Below are positions 53,075 to 62,746 of a stretch of DNA of 64,000 bases, piece by piece (position 1 is the first letter of the stretch; each line of letters begins with the position of its first letter). Both the position numbers and the translations under genes were made by a program. Source of the stretch: Lachnospiraceae bacterium. Its GTDB lineage: Bacteria; Bacillota; Clostridia; Lachnospirales; Lachnospiraceae. The notes beneath the pieces were generated by a model. That model was not told where the DNA came from. It saw nothing but the letters and a program-made list of their open reading frames with translations, and did no database searches. Location: assembly GCA_017469405.1 (NCBI GenBank), contig JAFUGL010000003.1, forward strand, positions 1 through 64,000, in the 5' to 3' direction.

Positions 53075-53948
53075 ATTAAGACAGATGGTTCAGGAAGAGG
53101 CTAACACTTCTAATGCAAGAGTTATTGCAGTTACAAGCGGAAAAGGTGGAGTAGGAAAAACCAGTATTTCTGTCAATCTTGCCATAGAGCTTTCTGAAAG
53201 AGGAAAAAAGGTTGTAATATTTGATGCTGATTTTGGATTGGCAAATGTTGAAGTAATGCTGGGAATAAGACCTAAATATAACCTTTTAGACTTGATTCAT
53301 AACAATAAGACCATGGAAGAAATAATTACCACCGGTCCTAAAGGGATAGGTTTTATTTCGGGTGGTTCAGGTGTATCAGAACTTGCAGCGCTTGATAATG
53401 AAAGCATCAAGCTTTTGATTTCCGAATTAGTCAGACTTGATAAAATGTATGACGTAGTAATTATAGATACAGGTGCCGGGATTACTGATGCTGTTATGGA
53501 GTTTGTTATGGTAAGTCCTGAGGTTTTGCTTGTTGTTACTCCGGAACCTACTTCAATTACGGATGCTTATTCTTTATTAAAAGTTTTGCGAAGAAATGAG
53601 AAGTTTAATCCGATATATAAAACAATAAGAGTAATTGCAAACAGAGTGGAAAATGATGCTGAAGGCGAAGAAATATTTGCTAAAATCAATGCGGTATCAT
53701 CAAAGTTTTTGAATACAAAGCTTGAATATCTTGGACCTATAATACAGGATAAGAATGCATCAAGAGCAATAATTGAGCAAAAGCCTGTTGTGATGGCTTA
53801 TCCGTCAACATCTTCATCCAGATGCATTTCTGTACTTGCAGATAAGCTTACAGGTGACAGTGTTGAAAATAAAGAAGAGCAAAATGAGGGGATTGCAAGG
53901 ATTTTCTTTGAGTTTATTAAAACAAGAAGAAAAAAGAATAAACGATAG
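53058..53948 (+). CDS. flhG: Flagellum number/placement ATPase FlhG (MinD-like, YlxH)
   Basis: FlhG is a MinD/ParA-type ATPase that limits flagellum number and stimulates FlhF GTPase. About 296 residues show the deviant Walker [19 protein letters not shown], the [14 protein letters not shown] and DTGAGITD motifs, and the C-terminal ending rich in basic residues (KTRRKKNKR). The N-terminal [10 protein letters not shown] is the FlhF-activating helix. ATG at 53058 is preferred to the GTG at 53049, because AGGAGG (53044-53049) is 8 bases away. Confidence 0.95.
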   Translation: MDQASKLRQMVQEEANTSNARVIAVTSGKGGVGKTSISVNLAIELSERGKKVVIFDADFGLANVEVMLGIRPKYNLLDLIHNNKTMEEIITTGPKGIGFISGGSGVSELAALDNESIKLLISELVRLDKMYDVVIIDTGAGITDAVMEFVMVSPEVLLVVTPEPTSITDAYSLLKVLRRNEKFNPIYKTIRVIANRVENDAEGEEIFAKINAVSSKFLNTKLEYLGPIIQDKNASRAIIEQKPVVMAYPSTSSSRCISVLADKLTGDSVENKEEQNEGIARIFFEFIKTRRKKNKR

Positions 53949-54024
53949 TTATAAATTGCTGATAATTGCATTTTGAATTTATATATAATATAGGCATACA
54001 AAATTGCTATGGGGTGGAATTTTT

Positions 54025-54735
54025 ATGAGTTTATCAATCGGTAATAAAATTGAATTAGTGAAATTGGATCAGATTATCAGAAATGATGAGATAAAAAAAG
54101 TGTATTCAAGTAAAATATGCGATATAATGCCAAAAAATACACTTCAGATTTCTATGCCTATTTATGAAGGAAAGATAGTTCCTCTAAATGTTGATGAAAA
54201 ATATTCAGCATGTTTTTATACAGACAAAGGTCTTATGCAGACAAATGTTATAGTTTCTTCAAGATACAGAAGTGGAAATTTGTTTTTCCTTGAGGTAGTT
54301 ATGCTTGGAAAACTTGAAAAGGTTCAAAGAAGAGAGTTTTACAGGTATAAATGTATTATGAATGGACGTATGCGGATAGTATCTGATGAAGAATACCAAA
54401 AGGGAGCTGCATATGATTTATCTGAAAAAGAGCTTATATGGAATGATATGAAAATAATAGATATAAGCGGCGGTGGTCTCAAGATAGTATCTAAATTAGA
54501 TATTGAAAAAAATGAGATAGTAATGGTGGATTTTAAAATAGCTATATTTAATGCAATACACAGCTTTAGTATTATGGCAAGGATTCTCAGCAGTAATACT
54601 ATTTCCGGGCATACAGGAATTTATGAACAAAGACTGGAATTCTTGAAGATAGATTCTGAGGACAGGGATATTATTATAAAATTTATTTTTGAAAGTGAAA
54701 GACAAAAAAGAGCGAAAGAATCGGGATTGAAATAA
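54025..54735 (+). CDS. PilZ-domain c-di-GMP-binding protein, YcgR/YpfA-type flagellar brake
   Basis: Proteins of this type slow or stop the motor when c-di-GMP is high. The 236-residue protein has an N-terminal YcgR-N domain (ELVKLDQIIRND onward) and a C-terminal PilZ domain with both c-di-GMP motifs: RxxxR in QRREFYRYKC and DISGGGLKI. All binding residues are present. ATG at 54025 is preferred to the TTG at 54004, because GGGGTGG precedes it. Its stop overlaps the cheB start by one base. Confidence 0.93.
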   Translation: MSLSIGNKIELVKLDQIIRNDEIKKVYSSKICDIMPKNTLQISMPIYEGKIVPLNVDEKYSACFYTDKGLMQTNVIVSSRYRSGNLFFLEVVMLGKLEKVQRREFYRYKCIMNGRMRIVSDEEYQKGAAYDLSEKELIWNDMKIIDISGGGLKIVSKLDIEKNEIVMVDFKIAIFNAIHSFSIMARILSSNTISGHTGIYEQRLEFLKIDSEDRDIIIKFIFESERQKRAKESGLK

Positions 54736-55946
54736 TGAAAAAAATATTACTTGTAGATGACTCTGCACTCATGAGAAGAGTATTATCTGCTATAATTAAT
54801 GAGACAAATGAATATACAGTTGCATATATTGCCAAAAATGGTGCAGAAGGTCTTGAAATGATTGAGAAAAACAAAGATATTTCAGCGGTTGTATGCGATG
54901 TAAATATGCCTGTGATGACAGGTATTGAACTGCTTACAACATTAGGAAGAAGAAATATGATGTTACCGTTTGTTCTTCTCAGTACTAAAGATGAAGCTAT
55001 ATATACTATTAAGGCTTTGGAACTCGGTGCTGTAACATTTCTTAAAAAACCTGAAAATATCTACAAGATGGATAATGTTACCTTTTCAGAAAAATTGATA
55101 GATGCTTTGAAATCTTCTGATAATCAAAAGCCGGGTTATAATGTATCAAAATCTTCATCAGCAGTGAATGATAAAGGTAATGAAAACATTCAGGCCAAAC
55201 ATGAAGTTATCAGGAATCAGGGTAATATTAATGTTCATAATTATAATGAATCGCATGATGATGGAAATGACAACAAACAACAGGAAAAATCTGATAAAAA
55301 GGCGATAGATAATCAAAAAGTCGTAAAGAAAACTGAGACGACAATAAAGTCTAAGACCTCTTCAGGTTCCAATACGCTCATTGCTCTTGTTAGCTCTACG
55401 GGCGGACCAAAGGCATTAAGAATGGTTATCCCGATGCTTCCGAAAAATCTTGCTGCTCCAATTGTTATGGTTCAGCACATGCCGGCTAATTTCACTACAA
55501 CACTTGCAGAACGTCTGGATGAGTTAAGCGAGATAAATGTAAGTGAAGTTAATGGTGGAGAACAGGTAAAAAGAGGTAATGTTTATCTGTGCAGGGGTGG
55601 TAAGCATCTTAAGGTGATTAACAAAAATAACGGACATTACCTTGAGTTGGATGATTCACCTCCTGTAGTAGGACTTAAACCATGTGGCAATATAATGTAT
55701 GACAGTCTTGTTGATTCAGGATATGATGAAATCATATGTGTGGTTTTAACAGGAATGGGTGCAGACGGAACAAATGGAATAGTTAATCTTTCCAAACATA
55801 AAAAAGTTTACGTAATAGCACAGGATGAGGCATCATCGACTGTATATGGAATGCCGCGTGCCATATATGAAAAGGGTATGTGCGATGTGGTTTGTGATAT
55901 AAATGATATAGCAAAAGAAATAATAAAGAAAGTAGGGGTGCTATAA
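54735..55946 (+). CDS. cheB: Chemotaxis methylesterase CheB
   Basis: CheB removes methyl groups from or deamidates chemoreceptors. The 403-residue protein has a receiver domain with Asp55 (VVCDVNMPVMTG), a long Asn/Lys-rich linker (about residues 135-215), then the methylesterase domain with the catalytic region STGGPKALR, QHMPANFTTTLAERLD and LTGMGADGTNG. The linker is longer than usual. ATG overlaps the PilZ gene stop (TAATG) and its stop overlaps the cheA start. Confidence 0.95.
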   Translation: MKKILLVDDSALMRRVLSAIINETNEYTVAYIAKNGAEGLEMIEKNKDISAVVCDVNMPVMTGIELLTTLGRRNMMLPFVLLSTKDEAIYTIKALELGAVTFLKKPENIYKMDNVTFSEKLIDALKSSDNQKPGYNVSKSSSAVNDKGNENIQAKHEVIRNQGNINVHNYNESHDDGNDNKQQEKSDKKAIDNQKVVKKTETTIKSKTSSGSNTLIALVSSTGGPKALRMVIPMLPKNLAAPIVMVQHMPANFTTTLAERLDELSEINVSEVNGGEQVKRGNVYLCRGGKHLKVINKNNGHYLELDDSPPVVGLKPCGNIMYDSLVDSGYDEIICVVLTGMGADGTNGIVNLSKHKKVYVIAQDEASSTVYGMPRAIYEKGMCDVVCDINDIAKEIIKKVGVL

Positions 55947-58042
55947 TGGATTTAAGCCAATATCTTGAGATTTTTATTGATGAAACGAAGGAGCATATAC
56001 AGACATTAAATGATCAGGTGCTTATTTTGGAAGCAGAGCCTGACAATATTGATACTGTAAATGAAATCTTCAGAGCAGCCCATTCCTTAAAGGGTATGGC
56101 AGGAACTATGGGATTCAAGAGAATGCAGAGACTTACACATGATATGGAAAATGTATTCTCAGAGGTTCGTAATGGCAAAATCAATGTTAATGCTGATATT
56201 GTTGATGTTGTTTTCAAATGCCTTGATTGTATCGAAGGTTATCTTGCCAATATTACTGAGTCAGGTGACGAGGGAACTGAAGATAATGAAGATGTTATCA
56301 AGGTATTAAATGATGTACTTGATCAGTCTGAAAGTGTTGGCTCTGAGCCTTCAACTGCAGCCAAGGAGGAACCACAGGCTGCAGAAAAACAAGAAGCTAA
56401 GTCTGATGCACCTGATGATAGAAAGAAATATTTATCAATCCCTATTGCTGATTTTGAAAAAAATGCAATGCAGGAAGCTAAAGAAAAGGGTATGCATGTA
56501 TATGCAACTACCGTATATATACAGGAAAGCTGTTTGCTAAAGGCAGCCAGAGCATTTCTTGTATTTAAAGGCCTTGAAAATAAAGGTGAAATTATTAAAT
56601 CAGTTCCAAGTGTTCAGGATATAGAGGATGAAAGATTTGAATTTGATTTTTCAATGTTTATCATTTCAGAAAAATCACTTGAAGAAATAAAAGGAATTAT
56701 TGAGAATGTTTCTGAAATTGAAGAGGCAGTTATAGAAGAGTTTGATATTCCTGCCACAGTTGAGGATACTACACCTAAGGTTGAAGAAACTGATAACAAG
56801 AAGGAAGCATCCAAAGAGCAAAAATCTGAAAAGAAGGATGATAAGAAAGCACCTGCCAAATCAGGAAAACCGGTTGTTAACCGTTCGGTAAGAGTTGACA
56901 TTGAGAAACTCGATGACTTAATGAATCTTGTATCTGAGCTTATTATCGCTAAGAATGGTCTTGTTTCCGTAACAGGAGTTATGGCCGGTTCAGACCAGTC
57001 CTTCAATGAGCAGATTGAATATCTTGAGAGAATAACTACTAATCTTCATGAATCGGTTATGAAGGTTAGAATGGTGCCTATTGAAAGTGTAGTAAACAGA
57101 TTCCCTCGTATGATAAGAGACTTATCCAAAAAGCTCAATAAAGAGATGGAACTTATCATGACCGGTGAAGACACAGAGCTTGACAGAACAGTAATCGATG
57201 AAATCGGTGATCCTCTTATGCATATGCTTAGAAATTCAGCTGACCATGGTCTTGAGGATACAATTGACAGACTTAAGCTTGGAAAACCAAAGGTTGGTAC
57301 AATCAGACTTGATGCATATCAGGACGGAAACAATGTTACAATCGAGGTTTCAGATGATGGTGCAGGTATCGATGTAGAAAAGATTAAAGCAAAGGCGATA
57401 GAAAAAGGCACTATTACAGAAGAACAGGCAGAGTTTATGTCAGATAAAGAAGCGGTAGACCTGTTATTTATGCCATCATTCTCAACTGCTGAAAAGATAA
57501 CAGATGTATCAGGTAGAGGAGTAGGTCTTGATGTTGTTAAGAATAAGATAGAAGGATTAGGTGGAGATGTTGAGGTTTCAACAAAGCTTGGTGAAGGAAC
57601 AACCTTTATCGTAAGACTTCCTCTTACACTTGCAATTATTCAGGCTCTCATGGTTGATATATCCGGTGAGAAGTATGCACTTCCTCTTAATTCAATTGTT
57701 ACAGTTGAAGAGATTCCTTCAGATGAAATTAAGTATGTACATACTAAAGAGGTAATTAATTTAAGAGGAACAGTTATTCCTATTGTTAGACTTAACGAGG
57801 TTCTTGATCTTGAACCTGCCGAAAAGGATCCTGAGCTTGAGGATGATGACAGTCTTATAGTTGTAATAGTTAAGAAGGGCGATAAGCAGGCCGGACTTGT
57901 AATCGATAACCTTCTTGGACAGCAGGAAATAGTTATCAAACCTTTAGGTAAGTTCATCAGAGTTCCTAAGATGATAAGCGGAGCCACTATCCTTGGTAAT
58001 GGTGAAGTTGCATTGATTATTGATTCAAATACATTGGTTTAG
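55946..58042 (+). CDS. cheA: Chemotaxis histidine kinase CheA
   Basis: CheA is the sensor kinase of chemotaxis. The 698-residue protein has P1 with phospho-His46 (AAHSLKGMAG), a P2-like region, a Lys/Glu-rich linker (about residues 270-315), P3 dimerisation (VDIEKLDDLMNLVSELIIAKNGL), a P4 ATPase with N-box IGDPLMHMLRNSADHGLE and G boxes DDGAGID and GRGVGLDVVKNK, and P5 (CheW-like, LALIIQALMVDI-type). All five domains are recognisable. cheW, cheC and cheD follow. Confidence 0.97.
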   Translation: MDLSQYLEIFIDETKEHIQTLNDQVLILEAEPDNIDTVNEIFRAAHSLKGMAGTMGFKRMQRLTHDMENVFSEVRNGKINVNADIVDVVFKCLDCIEGYLANITESGDEGTEDNEDVIKVLNDVLDQSESVGSEPSTAAKEEPQAAEKQEAKSDAPDDRKKYLSIPIADFEKNAMQEAKEKGMHVYATTVYIQESCLLKAARAFLVFKGLENKGEIIKSVPSVQDIEDERFEFDFSMFIISEKSLEEIKGIIENVSEIEEAVIEEFDIPATVEDTTPKVEETDNKKEASKEQKSEKKDDKKAPAKSGKPVVNRSVRVDIEKLDDLMNLVSELIIAKNGLVSVTGVMAGSDQSFNEQIEYLERITTNLHESVMKVRMVPIESVVNRFPRMIRDLSKKLNKEMELIMTGEDTELDRTVIDEIGDPLMHMLRNSADHGLEDTIDRLKLGKPKVGTIRLDAYQDGNNVTIEVSDDGAGIDVEKIKAKAIEKGTITEEQAEFMSDKEAVDLLFMPSFSTAEKITDVSGRGVGLDVVKNKIEGLGGDVEVSTKLGEGTTFIVRLPLTLAIIQALMVDISGEKYALPLNSIVTVEEIPSDEIKYVHTKEVINLRGTVIPIVRLNEVLDLEPAEKDPELEDDDSLIVVIVKKGDKQAGLVIDNLLGQQEIVIKPLGKFIRVPKMISGATILGNGEVALIIDSNTLV

Positions 58043-58054
58043 TGGAGGTGCAAT

Positions 58055-58504
58055 ATGGATAACAATGTTAATAATGATTTAAAACAGTATATAATTTTAA
58101 GATTTGACAGTGAACAGTATGGAATTGATATTACATATATTGATAATATCGTTAGACTTATGCCTATAACCAGAGTTCCTCATACTCAACCATATTTCCT
58201 TGGAGTAATTAATCTTAGAGGAGTAATTATTCCTGTTATGAGTATGAGAGAGAAATTTGATTTACCATTTAAGGAAAATACAGGAGCAACAAGAATACTT
58301 ATAATTAAGTATGAAGGTGCTGATATAGGAATTCTTGTTGATGAGGTTAAAGAGGTTGTTACCTTAAATGATGAGGATATTGAGAAGGTTACATCTGATG
58401 ATGTTGAGGCAAGATCCTATGTAACAGGTGTTGGTAAGTATAACGATACGCTCATTTCGATTTTAAATATTCCTGCTTTAATTGCTGATATTGAAAACGA
58501 ATAG
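58055..58504 (+). CDS. cheW: Chemotaxis coupling protein CheW
   Basis: CheW links chemoreceptors to CheA. The 149-residue protein is a single CheW-like domain: ILRFDSEQYGIDITYIDNIVRLMPITRVPHTQPYFLGVINLRGVIIPVMSMREKFDL and then the C-terminal half ILVDEVKEVVTL. It is of normal length. ATG follows TGGAGG. The place after cheA is standard. Confidence 0.95.
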   Translation: MDNNVNNDLKQYIILRFDSEQYGIDITYIDNIVRLMPITRVPHTQPYFLGVINLRGVIIPVMSMREKFDLPFKENTGATRILIIKYEGADIGILVDEVKEVVTLNDEDIEKVTSDDVEARSYVTGVGKYNDTLISILNIPALIADIENE

Positions 58505-58516
58505 GAGTAATGCTTT

Positions 58517-59137
58517 ATGTCAAATACAGAATCAAACCTCAATGGATTAGTACAAAATACGCTTATGGAAATAGGCAATATCGGTGCGGGTAATGCTGCA
58601 ACTTCTTTATCAGTTATGCTCAATACCAAGATTATGATGAGCATACCTGTTGTAGAAATGTGCGATTTTGACGAACTTGAAAGAGTTGTCGGAAATCCCG
58701 AATCGATTGTTGTTGGCGTTTTTAGTACGATAAGTGGCGGGTTTGAAGCTGTTATAGCATTTCTTATGACGGTAGAAGATGCAGAAAGGTTTGTAAAGCT
58801 TGCTGTGGGAGAAGATGCAGATTGGAATACCGAGATAGGAATTTCGGCAATTAGTGAGATTTCCAATATCATGATTGGATCTTATATTGCAGCTCTTGAG
58901 ACTTTTACAAATACGAAGATCAGGTATTCTCTGCCGGAGATATGCGTGGATATAGCAGGAGCTATACTTAGTGTGCCATATATAGAATACAGTCAGATAA
59001 ATGATAAGTCTCTTCTTATAAGCTCTGAATTATTTGTAGGGGACTATAAGCTTGATGGACATATTTTCATGATATCATATGAAAATTCGTATGACTTCCT
59101 TCTTGAAAAGCTTGGAATTGGAGGTCTCGATGGGTAA
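58517..59137 (+). CDS. cheC: CheY-P phosphatase CheC
   Basis: CheC dephosphorylates CheY-P and acts with CheD in adaptation. The 206-residue protein has two CheC motifs with Glu/Asn pairs: LMEIGNIGAGNAATSLSVML and AISEISNIMIGSYIAALETF. Both motifs are intact, so the enzyme may be active. The 3' end overlaps the cheD start by 8 bases, so the two would be made together, as expected from the CheC-CheD complex of Bacillus and Thermotoga. Confidence 0.93.
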   Translation: MSNTESNLNGLVQNTLMEIGNIGAGNAATSLSVMLNTKIMMSIPVVEMCDFDELERVVGNPESIVVGVFSTISGGFEAVIAFLMTVEDAERFVKLAVGEDADWNTEIGISAISEISNIMIGSYIAALETFTNTKIRYSLPEICVDIAGAILSVPYIEYSQINDKSLLISSELFVGDYKLDGHIFMISYENSYDFLLEKLGIGGLDG

Positions 59138-59615
59138 TATTATTAGGGTTGGTATTGCTGATATGAATATTTGCCGTACACCTGATAAAATTACAACAAT
59201 TGGTTTAGGCTCTTGCGTAGGTATAGTAATATATGATGGTGTAAGCGGTTTGGCCGGGCTTGTACATATAATGCTTCCTGACAGTAGCAAGATTAACAAC
59301 AATGCCAATAAATTAAAATTTGCAGATACCGGTATAGAGATGCTTTTAGAAAAGCTTTTAGCTTCGGGAATTAAAGAGTCGGCTTTAAAGGCTAAGATTG
59401 CCGGTGGAGCTCAGATGTTTAATCATCTTTTAAAATCAAGTATTGGAAATGTGGGCGAAAACAATGTTATTGCTGTTAAAAATAAGCTTTCAGATCTAAA
59501 GATTCCTATTATTTCGGAAGATGTAGGGCAAAATTTCGGTAGAACAATTGTATTTGATCCAAATACTTATGAGCTGGCTATACAAAGAGCCGGTTCGGAA
59601 CGTTACATAATTTAA
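59130..59615 (+). CDS. cheD: Chemoreceptor glutamine deamidase CheD
   Basis: CheD deamidates receptor glutamines and is controlled by CheC. The 161-residue protein has the catalytic Cys in TIGLGSCVGIVIYD and His in GLVHIMLPD, and the C-terminal FGRTIVFDPNTYELAIQR segment. ATG at 59130 is chosen; GGAGG (59120-59124) is 5 bases away, while codons further upstream lie inside cheC. It completes the CheY/CheC/CheD feedback loop. Confidence 0.94.
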   Translation: MGNIIRVGIADMNICRTPDKITTIGLGSCVGIVIYDGVSGLAGLVHIMLPDSSKINNNANKLKFADTGIEMLLEKLLASGIKESALKAKIAGGAQMFNHLLKSSIGNVGENNVIAVKNKLSDLKIPIISEDVGQNFGRTIVFDPNTYELAIQRAGSERYII

Positions 59616-59631
59616 TCAGAGGTGTATCAGA

Positions 59632-59916
59632 TTGGATATTAAGAAAAAATACAAAAATGCCAGAGCAATTATTGTTTTGACTGCTACACTTATAGCTATG
59701 CTGCTAAATATTAAATATGAAAGAGATATTATTGATTCACTTATAATACTTATTATCGTATTGATTGTATTTTATGCTATAGCATCAATCGCCATAAAGC
59801 TAATTGATAAGATAAGACTTATGGAACCTAAGACAAATGTTGATAGTGATAAAATTCCAAAAAGTAATAATAACAACTATAATAATAAAATAGAAGAGAC
59901 AGAAGAAGCAAAGTAA
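59632..59916 (+). CDS. Small membrane protein at the swrB/ylxL position
   Basis: A 94-residue protein with two hydrophobic helices (about residues 9-24 and 33-58) and an Asn-rich, acidic C-terminal tail. It lies exactly between cheD and sigD, where B. subtilis has ylxL (swrB), but I see no clear sequence similarity. The start is TTG at 59632 with GAGGTG before it. It may be a functional analogue in the flagellar or sigma pathway; the function is not assigned. Confidence 0.7.
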   Translation: MDIKKKYKNARAIIVLTATLIAMLLNIKYERDIIDSLIILIIVLIVFYAIASIAIKLIDKIRLMEPKTNVDSDKIPKSNNNNYNNKIEETEEAK

Positions 59917-59935
59917 CATATAAGAGGGGTGTAAG

Positions 59936-60703
59936 ATGGCTGTAATCGACAATAAGGAAAGGCTTTGGATAGAATATAATCATTCAAAATCAGCCGTGAT
60001 TCGTGAGCAGATTATAATTGAATATGTTCCCCTGGTTAAAGTGGTTGCAGGAAGATTGAGTATATATCTTGGCTCAAATGTCGAATATGATGACTTGGTA
60101 AGTTATGGAATATTTGGCCTTATAGATGCTATAGATAAGTTTGATTATGGTAAGGGAATTAAGTTTGAGACATATGCCAGTCTTAGAATTAGAGGTTCTA
60201 TTCTTGACCAGATAAGGAAACTTGATTGGATTCCAAGATCGGTAAGACAAAAGCAGAAAGCTATAGATACTGCTATGAAAACTCTTGAAAAAGAGATTGG
60301 ACCAAATTATTCTGATAGTGATATGGCTAAAGAATTGGGGATTACTGAAGATGAATATCTAAATTGGCTTTCCCAGACCAATATTTCCAATATTTCATCA
60401 ATTGAAGATTTTCTTGATCAGGGAAATGAAGTTAAAGCATCCTCAAATAGAAGTTATGCAAGAATTGAACCGGAAAGAGTGGTTGAAGAAAGCGAACTTA
60501 GGGAAAAACTTGAAGATGCACTCAATTTTTTGACTGAAAAAGAAAAAAAGGTTATTGTTTTATATTATTATGAAGACCTAACCTTAAAGGAGATTAGCAG
60601 GGTTATGGAAGTGTCTGAGTCCAGAGTTTCACAGCTTCATTCCAAAGCATTGAAGAAGTTAAAAAATGGACTTGGTGATGAATTCCAGGTATTTATGGGA
60701 TAA
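59936..60703 (+). CDS. sigD: Flagellar sigma factor SigD/FliA (WhiG type)
   Basis: The sigma-28-type factor transcribes late flagellar and motility genes. The 255-residue protein has sigma region 2 (YDDLVSYGIFGLIDAIDKFDYGKGIKFETYASLRIRGSILDQIRKLDWIPRSVR), region 3, and region 4 with the helix-turn-helix LTLKEISRVMEVSESRVSQLHSKALKKLK. The length matches SigD. It is the usual late gene of the fla/che operon. No anti-sigma gene (flgM) is in the window. Confidence 0.96.
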   Translation: MAVIDNKERLWIEYNHSKSAVIREQIIIEYVPLVKVVAGRLSIYLGSNVEYDDLVSYGIFGLIDAIDKFDYGKGIKFETYASLRIRGSILDQIRKLDWIPRSVRQKQKAIDTAMKTLEKEIGPNYSDSDMAKELGITEDEYLNWLSQTNISNISSIEDFLDQGNEVKASSNRSYARIEPERVVEESELREKLEDALNFLTEKEKKVIVLYYYEDLTLKEISRVMEVSESRVSQLHSKALKKLKNGLGDEFQVFMG

Positions 60704-60743
60704 TTGTTTTCAGACAATTTGATTGTTTATTGGGGGATAAATT

Positions 60744-62348
60744 ATGAAATATAAAAATTCTTTTTTCAAGGTTAATATCAAAGATGATGGTACATATATC
60801 ACGATTTATCCTGCGGTTAGTGACGGAAAAAAATTAGAATATAAAGAGGTTATGGATTTCCTTGAAAAAAAGGGAATTGTAATAGATGACAAGCTTGGCC
60901 TAAAGACAGAAATTGAAAATATGGGCAGTGAAATATATGAGAGAAAACTCTGCGATATAAAGATTTCTCCGTTTAATGAAAGTGCCATAGTTACTGTTTC
61001 ACCGGACAAATTGGTTGCATTTATAAGATTTTATCCACCTTCTTCCGGAGGCAAAGAGATGGATAAAAGAGAAATTCTTCTCGAACTTGCCAATGAAAAA
61101 ATAGTATTTGGTATATCTGAAAAGGTTATTGATGTGTTTTTGATGGCAAGACAGTATTGTTTGAATATACCTGTTGCTAAAGGTGTTAAGCCTGTTATGG
61201 CTACAGATACGGTTATTGAATATTTCTTTAGTACTTCCCCTATGGCAAAACCAAAATTAAATGAAGATGGAAGTGTTGATTATCATGATTTAAGCATTTT
61301 TACTCCGGTTAAGCAGGGAGATATGCTTGCTAAACTTACGCCACACAATATGGGAAAACCGGGACAGGATGTTTATGGTAAATCTATTCCACAAAATAAG
61401 CCTAAGATAAAGAAGCTTAAGCATGGAAGAAATATTAAAGAATCAGAAGATGGAACAATACTATACAGTGAAGTCAGTGGAAATGTAAGCCTGACAAACG
61501 GAACTATATTCGTATCAGATACATTTAGCGTGGCGGCAGATGTGGATGCTTCTACCGGCGATATAGAGTATGATGGTAATGTTGTTATTGCAGGAACCGT
61601 AAAAACCGGATTTTCCGTTAAAGCCAGTGGAGATATTCAGGTTAATGGAGTTGTTGAGGCTGCAAATCTTACAGCCGGTGGTAATGTTATGATTAAGGGT
61701 GGCGTCCAGGGGATGAGTAAGGGCGTTATTAAGGCAGATGGTAATGTGTATGCACAGTTTTTTGAAAGTGCGATTGTGGATGCCGGTGGAGATATATTTG
61801 CAGGCTCTATACTTCATAGCAATATAAAGTGTGGAGACAAGATTGTCGTAAGTGGAAGAAAAGGCTTTATAGTTGGCGGAGATATAGCCTGTAAGACATA
61901 TATTGAAGTTAACAGTATAGGTAACAGGATGGAAACACAGACTATTATCAAGGTAGGTGTTAATCCGCAGCTATATGACGATATGAAAATTCTTATAAAA
62001 AATGTAAATGAGCTTAATGAAAAAATAACTGAGGTTACATCATATCTTAATGTTTATAAAGAAAAGCTTAAACTGGGGGCTAAGCTTAGTCCTGAAAATC
62101 TTAAACAGATAAAAGCATATAATGCTAATCTTACTGAGCTTATTGCAGAGAGAAATGAAAAAAATGAAAAGCTCACTTTAATAAGAGCAGAATTTAATGA
62201 AGGAAGAAAAGGAAAAGTTAAGGTACTTGGCAATGTTTATCGTGGTGTTGTAATTTCTATTGCAGGTATGAACAGAGTTATACAGGAAAAAGAGACGCAT
62301 AATCTTTATCTGATTAACAATGGTGAGTTGACAACATCGTCTTTTTAA
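60744..62348 (+). CDS. FapA family (DUF342) protein
   Basis: The 534-residue protein has a poorly conserved N-terminus, then a long beta-helix-like region with the repeated pattern DIQVNGVVEAANLTAGGNVMIKGGVQG and relatives, typical of DUF342/FapA. A coiled coil (about residues 415-480) follows, and then a final beta segment. The molecular role is unknown; similar proteins are frequently found behind flagellar or motility clusters in Clostridia. It lies 40 bases after sigD, likely in the same operon. Confidence 0.88.
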   Translation: MKYKNSFFKVNIKDDGTYITIYPAVSDGKKLEYKEVMDFLEKKGIVIDDKLGLKTEIENMGSEIYERKLCDIKISPFNESAIVTVSPDKLVAFIRFYPPSSGGKEMDKREILLELANEKIVFGISEKVIDVFLMARQYCLNIPVAKGVKPVMATDTVIEYFFSTSPMAKPKLNEDGSVDYHDLSIFTPVKQGDMLAKLTPHNMGKPGQDVYGKSIPQNKPKIKKLKHGRNIKESEDGTILYSEVSGNVSLTNGTIFVSDTFSVAADVDASTGDIEYDGNVVIAGTVKTGFSVKASGDIQVNGVVEAANLTAGGNVMIKGGVQGMSKGVIKADGNVYAQFFESAIVDAGGDIFAGSILHSNIKCGDKIVVSGRKGFIVGGDIACKTYIEVNSIGNRMETQTIIKVGVNPQLYDDMKILIKNVNELNEKITEVTSYLNVYKEKLKLGAKLSPENLKQIKAYNANLTELIAERNEKNEKLTLIRAEFNEGRKGKVKVLGNVYRGVVISIAGMNRVIQEKETHNLYLINNGELTTSSF

Positions 62349-62366
62349 TAAGAAGGAGTTGATTTT

Positions 62367-62675
62367 ATGATAGCACCTATTATTGCAGCACAAAGCTCGG
62401 CACCAATAGCGGCAATTCAACAAAATACCGAGGCTCAAAGCACACTCAATACTATGCATGCTGAAGCTCAGGTAAAAAAGGAAGAGCAGCAAATAAAAGA
62501 GACTGTTGTTCAGAAAGATGAAGCGGTATTTTATGAGCAAAGTCATGATGCTAAAGAGGAAGGCCGTAATAAATACTCAAATATTTACAGCAAAAAAAAG
62601 AAAAAGAATAATGACGAAGAACAGCCTAAATCTGACTCAGAAGTAAATCGTATTAATTTTGATATAAAAATATAA
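62367..62675 (+). CDS. Unrecognised small low-complexity protein
   Basis: A 102-residue soluble protein with an Ala/Gln-rich N-terminus (MIAPIIAAQSSAPIAAIQQN) and a charged Lys/Glu/Asp-rich tail containing a run of lysines. No motif was recognised. ATG follows AGAAGGAG. It sits between fapA and a terminator, so it is the last gene of the long fla/che transcript. The function is unknown; it could be a flagellar accessory. Confidence 0.65.
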   Translation: MIAPIIAAQSSAPIAAIQQNTEAQSTLNTMHAEAQVKKEEQQIKETVVQKDEAVFYEQSHDAKEEGRNKYSNIYSKKKKKNNDEEQPKSDSEVNRINFDIKI

Positions 62676-62683
62676 AGCTTTAT

Positions 62684-62717
62684 AAAAATGATATCACCAT
62701 ATTATGATATCATTTTT
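62684..62717 (+). terminator. Terminator at the end of the main fla/che transcript
   Basis: AAAAATGATATCA (62684-62696) pairs perfectly with TGATATCATTTTT (62705-62717) around 8 bases, 13 bp in all. The T-run is built into the stem. It may serve both directions. Confidence 0.75.
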
Positions 62718-62746
62718 AGCTGTATAGAATAAGAAATGGAGAAATT

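Noticed and set aside
53949..54024. Promoter before the PilZ gene
   Set aside because: AT-rich hexamers can be drawn, but none has a good -35/-10 pair at 16-18 bases; co-transcription from flhG is as likely.
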